64,000 bases of DNA from assembly GCA_014529385.2 (NCBI GenBank), contig CM043963.1:92995912-93059911 (forward strand). Reading direction: 5' to 3'. The position numbers were made by a program, and so were the translations under genes. The notes below the pieces were generated by a model, which saw nothing but the letters and a program-made list of their open reading frames with translations, made no database searches and was not told the origin of the DNA. The DNA is from Adiantum capillus-veneris (lineage: Eukaryota; Streptophyta; Polypodiopsida; Polypodiales; Pteridaceae). Positions 54,886-64,000 of the stretch are shown here, piece by piece (within the stretch, counting starts at the first letter, position 1; each line of letters starts with the position of its first letter).

Positions 54886-56798
54886 ATGGCTATTGGTAGT
54901 GCTTTGAACAAGGATGAGTACTACATTAAGAAGTTTAATGGCACAAACTTTGTGTATGCGTAATGTGCTATCAATAAGGGTTTGACAACACTATTGTGCG
55001 AGAGAAAAGAGAATGCCTACACTGATAATGAGTGGGAAGATTTGGATGAGCGTGCTATGGTGACCATTCGCGTGCACCATGGTGAATCCATTTACTTCAC
55101 AATCATGGATATGACAAATGCTAAAGATATATAGGATGCCTTATGTGCAACATGGGATGATAAAATTACCTCAAACAAGGTTTTTCTCATGAAGAAACTT
55201 ATGCGCATGAACATGAAAGAAGGCACCGGTGTTACCTCTCATTTGAATGAGTTCAACAATGTCTTTTCACAAATTACTTCCAAAGGTCTTAACTTTGATG
55301 ATGAGATGAAGACCATCTTTTTGCTATGTTTGTTGCCATCATCATCGGATGCGTTCAATACAACCATAAGTAACTCAGTACGTGGCGGGAAGCTAGTGTT
55401 CAATGACATTACTAGCATGTTGCTCACTGAGGAGATTAGACATTAGTCTCTTGATGCGAGCGGACATGGTGATGCATATATGGCTAGTGGCAGCTGTGAC
55501 AAGCCAAGGCATCATGGTCATAGTTGCATTTGTTCTCAAGATCGCAAGAACAACCGTAGCAAGAGTCATAGAAGAGACATAAAAAACATTGAATGTTAAC
55601 ACTGCCATAAAAAGGGACACGTGAACAAGGATTGCTGTGCATTACAACGTGAAAAAGGCAAAGAAAAAGTGAAGTCTGACATACCTAAAAGCATCGTGAA
55701 GATAAAAGAACTTAATGTTGTTGAGTCTCCAACTACCGAGATTGTTCTTGATGTGTTGATCTTCACCTTAGATTTGAGTCCTGATGCATTGTTAGCTCTT
55801 GACAAGTGTTATGCCTAGAATTGGATAGTGGACTCTTGTGCTAGCTTCCATGTGACTCCTCATAAGGAGTGGTTCTCCAGATATATTTCTACACATGGTA
55901 CAATGAAACCGAGAAACTCTTATGAGCTTGATATATACAATATTGGAGCCCATAAATATTTTATGCATAATGGCACCAAGTTTATGTTGCAAAATCTCAA
56001 ACATGTACCCAAATTGACAAAAAGTTTGATGTTTGTTCGGACAATTAGAAAATTTGGGTTACACTACTATATTCGCACATGGTTTTTGGATAATCAAGAA
56101 ATGAAACTTGGTCATGCTTAAAGACTAGAAGTCTGGCTCATTGTATTCATTCTATGTCTCTTCAATAAAAGAGAATTCTATTTGTGTAGGCAAGCTGCCA
56201 TTTACAGAGTTGTGGCATAGCCAACTGGGACATATGAGTTAGAAAGGAATGAAGGTATTGTAGCATTTTGGTTTCATTCCCATGTTAGATTACTCAGGTT
56301 TATCTTTATGCGAGCATTGTATTTATGGAAAACAGACTAGGTTGACCACAACGCCTTTAGATAAGGAGTTAGAAAACCCTCTAGATCTTGTTCATAGAGA
56401 CTTATGCAGGCCTATGTACATTAAGTCTCTAGGGGGGCACTATTATTCCTAACATTCATGGATGAATCTACTAGGAAGGTGTGGGTTTATCTCTTGAAGC
56501 AGAAGAGCAAAATCTTTAGTATCTTTCAGAAGTCAAAAACCAGTCAGATAGAAAGCTTAAAGCTTTGCAAACTGACAATGGGGACGAGTATATCTCCTCT
56601 GAGTTCAAGAACTTCTACAGCAGGAAATGAGGTATCAGAAGACAATTCACCACACCTTACACACTCGATCTGAACAATGTAGTAGAAAGGTTGAATAGGA
56701 CTATCCAAGAACGGGTCACTTGTATGTTGTCTACTACGACCACTTTACCTCAAGAGTTTTGGGGGGAAGCTGTTATGACAGCTAGTTACTTGATAAGA
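54886..56798 (+). pseudogene. Ty1/copia element remnant (gag to integrase)
   Basis: A decayed gag-pol. Gag has YYIKKFNGTNF and then LMRMNMKEGTGVTSHLNEF and EIRH (UBN2-type capsid). The zinc knuckle HCHKKGHVNKDC follows. Protease is WIVDSCASFHVTP, with the active-site D-S-G changed to D-S-C. The integrase zinc motif is LWHSQLGHM, and the core has LDLVHRDLCRP, MDESTRKVWVYLLKQKS, DNGDEYISSEF and VERLNRTIQER. Integrase before RT is the copia order. At least ten stops and shifts. At 56798 it is cut by gypsy-2; its left end was separated by gypsy-1. RT is not in the window. Confidence 0.8.
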
Positions 56799-57426
<628 letters not shown>

Positions 57427-57431
57427 TTTTT

Positions 57432-57449
57432 TCTGCCGGCTGCCGGGGA
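57432..57449 (+). promoter_or_regulatory. Gypsy-2 primer binding site, degenerate tRNA-Asp type
   Basis: The stretch ending GCTGCCGGGGA lies five bases after the LTR. Its 3' half fits the tRNA-Asp complement; the 5' half needs a one-base gap. Weaker than in gypsy-1. Confidence 0.6.
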
Positions 57450-58464
57450 ATGCCTTGCATTATGCTTGAGGAGCACTCGTTGCTACCTGCGGAATTTTTT
57501 CTTCCATATGTTTCTATTTTTTGTTGTGTTGTGTGAGAACTGTTAAGTGGCTGCAATGGGCAGATTAGTAGGTTTTTGTTAGCTACTATTAAGTGACTGT
57601 AAAGGGCAGATTAGTAGATTTCTGTCAATTTCTGTTAAGTGGCTATAAGCTCTATTAGTGCTACATTGTACTGTTTTTATTATTTTTGCAAGATGTGTCA
57701 TGAGCAGCCGGTATTAGTAAATCTGTTAGTGAATGTAGACAGGGAGAAGTAGAGTAGACAGTGAGCAGTAGAGTTGACTATTTGTGATTGTGCAGAGTAT
57801 TGTGTTTGATAGTGTGTTAGCAGAGGTAGTTATCGTTAATTAGGTGTAATTAGCTGTGTTAGTTGAAAATTGGTTAGACAGAGCTCGCAGGAGCTGCTGT
57901 GTGCGCATGGGAGCTCGGCGTCCACACGGCCACATTATCCTAAAAAAAAGTTTAAAAAATTACTTTAAAAAAAACAATAAAAAACACTCGGAAATTTGGG
58001 ACTTGAAAGAAAACTCAAAACAAAAATTTAAAAAAACCTTATCTTAAAAGGAAGGGATCGGGATCTTTCCCCAAGCCTAGGCCAAGGCCTCGGTCTTATG
58101 ATACACGATACACACCACTTTATATATAGGACCTCAAGTGAAGGGAGGGCATGTGGGACAAGTTCCTCAAGTCCTCCACTATCCCCTTCACACTCATCCT
58201 CTGAACTTACTAAATCTAGCTCTCTCCGCCTAGGAAAATACTAGTTTTAGGATTTCGAGGGATGTACGTAACCAAATCAGGGGCTGCAAAGCCTGGCGTG
58301 TCCCCCTATCCAAGACGCTCGTTTTGAGCTATCATACACCATCTTCCATGGCTTGGTTTAAAAAAGGGACCAAAAATACAAAAAAGTGGGTTGTAAACAC
58401 CTAAAAAAACTAGCTAAGCGGCCTACATGGGCACTCACCAACACCTCTAGAGTGTTGAGGTCAC
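57450..58464 (+). other. Gypsy-2 leader
   Basis: Untranslated leader between primer site and gag. It has A-rich runs near 57940-58050 and a diverged direct repeat (57540-57580 against 57588-57630, TTAAGTGGCTGY/AGGGCAGATTAGTAG). No gene seen. Confidence 0.6.
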
Positions 58465-61331
58465 ATGCACCTATGCTCTAGTCGTGTGCTAGAGGACAAT
58501 AACATCGAGAGTGTGCTCGTTTACGTGGGCACTCATTATTCCTTTACCTTAGGCTCTAGGACCTCAGCAGGAACCCAAGGTAGTACCACTCAAGATCCAC
58601 ATATTGTGTCTAGTGACTCTTTCTCTGACTACAACGTCATGGAGGGTTACCCAATGCCTAATCACAATAGCTCAAGCCAAGACATGCATGCCATGGGACC
58701 ATGGTCTAGCGGGCCGAGTGTGCTTAGCCGCTTGAAGGAAACTTTTAGTAGAGCCACTTGCTCCGAACATGGAGCTAACGATGTAAATGAGGGGGGTGGG
58801 GAAGTAAATTCGCCATTCATGACCAACATAGACCCCATGCTCCTAGAGAGTGTGCACATGAATACTCTATTCACTGCACCCCCTGACTCTTCAGAGCTAT
58901 TCCCCTCCGAGGCTATATTACCTGATGGTAGAAGCCTTGCCAAAGTGCAAGAGGTTGAGCGATTTATCATTGCGGCTGGGGAAAAGGAAATTGAGAGCTT
59001 AAGAAAAGGAGAGAGTTAAAGTCGAAAGCCCCTATGTCAACATGCATGCTAAGCGAGCAATCGAGTGCTCCTGAATTAGTGACCACTAAAGATCAGCCCA
59101 TAGAGAGCCACATTGCATCTAGTTCAAAGGACACCCCTAGTACATCAGTCCTAGATGGAGCGTTCCTTAATGAAACCTAGGAGTATGAACTACAAGCGAA
59201 AACTGTAAACGACCTATACACATGTCACACCTATTATGTGGGTTGGTTAGATGTCCTACAATCTGCAACTGGTGCTACTAGTGTAGAGGATCAACAATAA
59301 AGAGTTTGTGAGATCATACTTAGGGTTATTGAGCTAGAGAGACAGAACAAGGGGATCCACATGCCTTCAACGGGTCTCATGAGATTCTTGGATACAAGGA
59401 AGGCTAAAAAACCAAGCTTATCGCAAATGGAGACTCCCTTGGTAAGTCCGATGAATCATCCATATGTTGTTTCACCAGGGGTCTCAGTGCAATCTGAGCC
59501 CACAAGTGATAGCTTTACATTTCCAAGTCTAGCTCATCTTTCCCCTGATGACACCATGGCTACCATGCCTACCCCAGTGATGGGCATGCCAAGGAACACG
59601 CCATGGACCTCAATTGTTAGTAAAGCACCGCTACATAGTAGCTCAATGCCGACAACAGTACCTACAAGTGTGTATCAATCATATGCACCTATAGGTCCTC
59701 GTACTCATGTAGCTCCTACCTCTCCCATTGTTTCAACAACTTATGCGCCACAACCACCACACCCAAGCTCCTATTTCAATGGGACCATACCGGCTAGCAT
59801 TAGCATGTCACATCCGACGTCTGCTATGCCTAGGGCCACACATATGAACTTTGGACCGCCACATGGCACAACACCGTACAAAACTTGGAACCCAAGGGCT
59901 TCCTATGCGCCAAGACCAATGCCAATACCTACTCCACATGTAGTCTCTGGAGCGCCTTCACCCATGGTGCTTGCTCACTTAGGTGACTTGGCTGCTTAAG
60001 CCGATCAATCTATTGCTGAGAATATGCATAACACGCCTGATACAGAGCCTATAAGTAAGGCAGTATCAATAGGCAAGCTCACACAAAAAATTAGTGGAGA
60101 TGGGGATGTGAGAAAGCATATTGAAGTGTTTGAACAAATATGCGAACACAATGACCTACATAAGAGTAATGCTTAAAGCCTGACCTTAAGTAGGAAGGCT
60201 GGGGATTGGTATAGAAAACTAAGGGTGGAAGAAAAGACGGTTTACTCTACTCTTGGGAGATTGTTCTTGAAAGAATACATACGAGAGGGAGTGCTTTGGT
60301 GTGTAGCATCTCAGCTCCAGAAATCCCAACAAGAGGAAGGAGAGTTTGGGAGAGAATTTATTAGTCACTTGAAGCATTTCAATTCTCGTTGTAATCTAAA
60401 TGAGAGCTTCAATAATAACCAATTTCTTGATAGATTCATTACGGGATTAGGACATGAGGATATCTATAATGGCCTTGTCATTAGAGGTATCACCACTTGG
60501 GAAGCAATCACCACCAATGCGATTCAATTGGAGGATAATTTAATGATTCAAGGAGAAAGAGTGTCTGTTGAGCATAAATATACTAGCTCGCAAGCATCAC
60601 GGCATCAACCAATGACCCTAAAACATATTGCTAAGGAGCCAAAGATATCTGAGATGACTTTAGCAGATCTCACCAAGGCCATTCAAGAGAGTCTTAGAGA
60701 CAATCGTGCTCTGCAAAACAATCATATGTATCCAAGAAGGGAGCAACAATGGTGCTCAGTTTGCTATGGTCTGCATAGTACCAGTGAATGCTCTATTTTT
60801 AGAGTAAAATTCAATGGGAATTGCAATGCCTGTGGGAGGTATGGTCATCAAGCCAAGGATTGCATAGTCTTTAAGCGTGCAATGGCTAATAAACCAACCT
60901 TAGCATTGATAGACACACCTGTTGTGCCTGCATTGATGCCAGCCCCACCTCTTGCACAAACGTCACAACAGATGGTCCATAGGGCCCAAAATGTTGTTCA
61001 AACAACACCCTTACCACCTCCAGTGTTAGGATCGCAACCACCACATCCGAGAATCACTTCTGTGAATCAAGTGGGTTGTGAGTCATCTATTGCCTGTTTG
61101 GAAGGCTGTGAGGAAGATATAGACCCTAATATTGCCTATGGGATTGATGCACTTAAAGAAAGTCCACAATATTACATGGAGGACTATTGGAGACAAGTCA
61201 AACCTGTCTATCAAGTAGCTGCTCTTGCTGCAAGAGGCCAAAATATCAATTATACTGCCAAGAGACGACCTCTTCAATGCTATGAGTGTGGGGGTCCACA
61301 TTGCGTAGCCGAGTGTCCTATTAGGCTATAA
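58465..61331 (+). pseudogene. Gypsy-2 gag with zinc knuckles
   Basis: Frames 58465-59019, 59361-59999 and 60225-61331. It shares with gypsy-1 the Ser/Pro-rich N-terminus (STGLMRFLDT, TPWTSIVSKAPLH), the capsid-like part (RLFLKEYIREGVLWCVASQL, FISHLKHFNSRCN) and knuckles. Knuckles in order: CSVCYGLHSTSEC, CNACGRYGHQAKDC and CYECGGPHCVAEC, plus CNRCGIDHLIAQC just after the stop (about 61393-61431). Only the second has the canonical four residues between Cys and His. Breaks near 59020, 60000 and 61331. Gag forms the particle and binds element RNA. Confidence 0.8.
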
Positions 61332-61520
61332 AAGAATGCTACACTAATGCAAACCAATCAAGCGAGCACGTCTACAATGCTGACACTCATGTGTAATCGA
61401 TGTGGCATAGATCATTTGATTGCCCAATGTTCGAATAATCCAACTGCACCGAACATCACGCCATTAAACTTGATTGAGGTTATCGATGAGCCATAACAAG
61501 TACACTTGTGGTACCAATAA

Positions 61521-62075
61521 ATGTACTCACATGATCGATGCTCCCAAAAAAAATTTATTTTCTCGAGGAAAGAGACACGGCATCAATTGCCCAATCTTAG
61601 AAGAAGAAGAAAACACGAAGGAAGAGATCGCAAAAAGCAACGAAGTCAAACCCCAATTCAAAGACCAACATATGGATTGGTGATGACCCCGTATATACTA
61701 ACGACACCAAAGAGGATTCAAATTCGGGTGAACCCATGGAGACCAAAACGACCACTAGGAAAGAAACAAAAGGAAGATCGTCATGAGCCACAATGTCCAG
61801 GACCCAAGAAGAAGATAGAAACTTACCCAAACCCTACAGAGGAGATAAAAGTAGTCAAGCAATTAAGGAGTCTGGTAGAAGATACCCAAAGGGATCTAGA
61901 GCCAACACCTAGGCAGAAACGAATTACAGACACAATGTTCCCTACACAACAACAACAACCTCACAAAGTCTATAGACCCCTACCCATACCTAGTGTCATC
62001 CAAGAAGAAAGTGACTTAAAGCCATGGGAAAGTGGGCATACTCACTTCTTGTTGGAAAGAATGTTTGCAGGTTAA
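61521..62075 (+). pseudogene. Gypsy-2 basic linker after gag
   Basis: A Lys/Arg/Pro-rich frame (RRRKHEGRDRKK, RPKRPLGKKQKEDR) following the last zinc knuckle. An overlapping frame is acidic; gypsy-1 uses the acidic one. Which is translated is unclear. Confidence 0.4.
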
Positions 62076-62076
62076 A

Positions 62077-62275
62077 CCTATTGGGATGCTAGAAGATCTC
62101 AAGATCAAGGTCTTTGGACATAAAATAAGAAATACTTTCATTGTTATGGATTTCTCCAAGCACACTATGTCTTCTTTTGGATGACCTTAGGACGTCCTTT
62201 CATGAGGGAAGCAAAAATGGTGCATGACTGGTTTAAAAACCATGTCTACTTGTAGTTCCAAGATTCTGTCATTTA
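62077..62275 (+). pseudogene. Gypsy-2 protease-like domain, C-terminal half
   Basis: Read across two frames: DLKIKVFGHKIRNTFIVMDF and then LGRPFMREAKMVHDW. This matches the second half of retropepsin-like domains (a hydrophobic V-x-D strand and the L-G-R-P-F turn). I do not see the D-T/S-G catalytic motif upstream. Absent from gypsy-1. Confidence 0.5.
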
Positions 62276-62276
62276 A

Positions 62277-63414
62277 GTGGATCTTGTAATTGGTCAAGTA
62301 TATCCTCTAGGAAACAAATTTATAATTGATCACAGATCTGACACCACAGTTCACTTGGCCCCATTGCAGTATTGTTACACATGTAAAATGGACACTGATG
62401 TTGGGAAAGATTCTCCTGATATGGATATTCTACCTGGGATGACAAAGTCTAACAATGTGGATTGGGTCCACCTAGCAGCACCCATAGACACTTGGATAAA
62501 TAGAGGGACGACGTGGGTGGCACCTGAGGGGGATGAAATGCCACAACTCGTACCCTTAAATATGCTAGAAGCAATGCATATAGCTTCTGGTGACCTACAG
62601 GGTGAAGGCTTGACTGACAATGGAACCAGTAACGTCTCACAAGACTATAGCCCACACGATTTGGATTTAGAATCATCAATTGAAATTGAACGAAGAATCT
62701 GAGTTAAATCTTAATGCAAACGTGGGGACAAACCATTCAGGGCCCAGTGGTACCCTAGATGACAATCTATCCAGGAGAGCAAAAGACACAAGTAGCAATT
62801 CATCTAGTGACTCTTTACTAGAGATCATCCGTAATAAGAAATTAGACAAGAAGATTAAGAGATATAAGAGGCGACGATATCGAGAAAATGTGCATGCTAG
62901 AATAAATGAAAAGAAATCTACCGTGGAATGCCTTAATTATATAGAGGTATGTGATGCTCAACGGAACCTGGTAAATAAATGGGGTGAATACCTTCAAAGC
63001 GTTATGTGATGTAGTCCACAACCCATTGACATCGAACAGCTAGAGGCTACAAAGAAGCCAAAGTTGAGTTGTACCATAAGGAGATGACAAAATCGAGATT
63101 TAGCTCAACGACAAAAGGAAGTGGAAGTGAAATCATAGTCCACAGAATAATAAGACCCCATAGACTTACAACCGACACTTGATCATTTGAAATCCTACAC
63201 CATGGAGGAGCGTAAGGTTGTGTATACAAAGGCTCAAAGAAAACCTATCGATGGAAGCAATGGAGTCTATGACGGTCCAACGATAGTTAAGGAAACAGAG
63301 TTAGTAGACCCAGGAGAAGAGTCCAAACCTGTTTTGATTGCCCATTATCTGACAGAGACTGAGGAGTACTCAATGAACTCAAGGATATATTTTCCTGGAT
63401 ATATCATGATATGA
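62277..63414 (+). pseudogene. Gypsy-2 region between protease and RT
   Basis: Frames 62277-62702, 62680-63009 and 63187-63414. Features: an acidic/Ser stretch (GLTDNGTSNVSQDYSPHD), a basic block (NKKLDKKIKRYKRRRYREN) and YTKAQRKPIDGSNGVYDGPT before RT. All have counterparts in gypsy-1. No enzymatic motif. Confidence 0.5.
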
Positions 63415-63983
63415 AAGGTGTTTCACCTTCCGTGGTGCAACACACGATTCCCATGAATAGCATGGCAAAACCAGTCCAGCAACGACCCTACCCAATGAAT
63501 CCTAAGTATGCAAAGATTGTTCAAGAAGAGATTGAAAAGCTTGTCAAATGCGGATTCGTATACCTTATTGAGCACTCAGAATGGGTGTCTCCAATAGTGA
63601 TTGGGCCGAAAAAGAATGGGAAACTCAAAGTGTGTGTGGATCTCAAGAAGGTCAATGCCGCCACTAGGAGGGACCATTATCCCTTGCCATATTCAGAACA
63701 TGTGCTTGAAAGAGTTGCAGGAAAGGAAGCTTATAGCTTTTTAGATGGGTACTCTGGATACAATCAAATCACAATTGCACTAGAGAACCAAACTAAGGCT
63801 TTTATAACCAAATTCAGAGTGTTTGCATTTTGTGTTATGGCTTTTGGGTTAACCAATGCTCCTGCTACCTTCCAAAGATTAATAAACACCGCTGTTAGAG
63901 AATATTTGAGGGAGTTTTGCGAAGCTTTCTTAGATGACCTTTGTGTTTGTTCTTCTTGGAAAGAACATCTATCATGCTTATGA
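63411..63983 (+). pseudogene. Gypsy-2 reverse transcriptase, incomplete at window end
   Basis: HTIPMNSMAKPVQQRPYP, VSPIVIGPKKNGKLKVCVDL, FLDGYSGYNQI (first Asp), FGLTNAPATFQRL and FLDDLCVCSS (the Y/F-x-D-D box) are in one frame. A stop at 63981 follows. RNase H and integrase would lie past the window. The frame upstream of 63411 is shifted. The active-site residues are kept, unlike gypsy-1. Confidence 0.85.
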
Positions 63984-64000
63984 AAAGTGCTTGAGAAGTG

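Overview
The window looks like a transposon-dense intergenic stretch of a land-plant nuclear genome. The evidence is CACTA transposons with TNP2/DUF4218/DUF4216-type transposases and plant-type introns, Ty3/gypsy and Ty1/copia LTR retrotransposons, a LINE remnant, and long (CA)n, (GA)n and (TA)n tracts. I find no intact host gene, rRNA gene or functional tRNA gene. Penelope-like reverse transcriptases of the kind with a CxC linker are, to my knowledge, reported from green algae and spike mosses but are not typical of flowering plants. A non-flowering plant is therefore my guess; the species cannot be named from sequence alone.

Left third (1-31 kb): a mosaic built around two Penelope-like elements (PLE-A, 4.46-6.95 kb; PLE-B, 16.77-19.81 kb). 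Each has an ORF1 with an unfamiliar Cys-rich domain followed by a broken reverse transcriptase. Around them lie two classes of long noncoding module. Module D (12.77-16.67 and 19.86-22.79 kb) is nearly identical in its two copies. Module E (E0 about 1.0-4.05, E1 22.79-25.45, E2 26.08-28.75, E3 28.75-30.64 kb) carries a TATA box, an inverted repeat just after it whose arms co-vary between copies, and exon-like blocks ending in splice-donor sequences. Most module borders fall in (CA)n tracts. D1 contains a 956-bp solo LTR whose empty site is preserved in D2.

CACTA elements: copy 1 (6953-12442, TSD CAA) sits in PLE-A. Copy 2 (34028-42060, TSD TTA) is longer. Both carry a transposase gene, a second Transposase_24-like gene, microsatellites, a tRNA-like segment, and a captured host gene fragment for a heavy-metal-associated isoprenylated plant protein (HMA half with CxxC, C-terminal CaaX). 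Copy 1 lost about 2.6 kb, covering the 3' part of the transposase gene and the 5' part of the second gene.

Right third (42.8-64 kb): nested LTR elements. A decayed copia element (54.86-56.80 kb) was hit by a complete 12-kb gypsy element on the minus strand (42796-54850, TSD TTGCC) and by a second, related gypsy element on the plus strand (from 56799, running off the window). Both gypsy elements use a tRNA-Asp-like primer site, encode multiple zinc knuckles, and are broken by frameshifts and stops. Gypsy-1 has also lost its protease region and carries a changed RT active site.

Between 30.6 and 34.0 kb are a LINE endonuclease fragment with an inverted 5' part and short minisatellites, but no recognisable gene.
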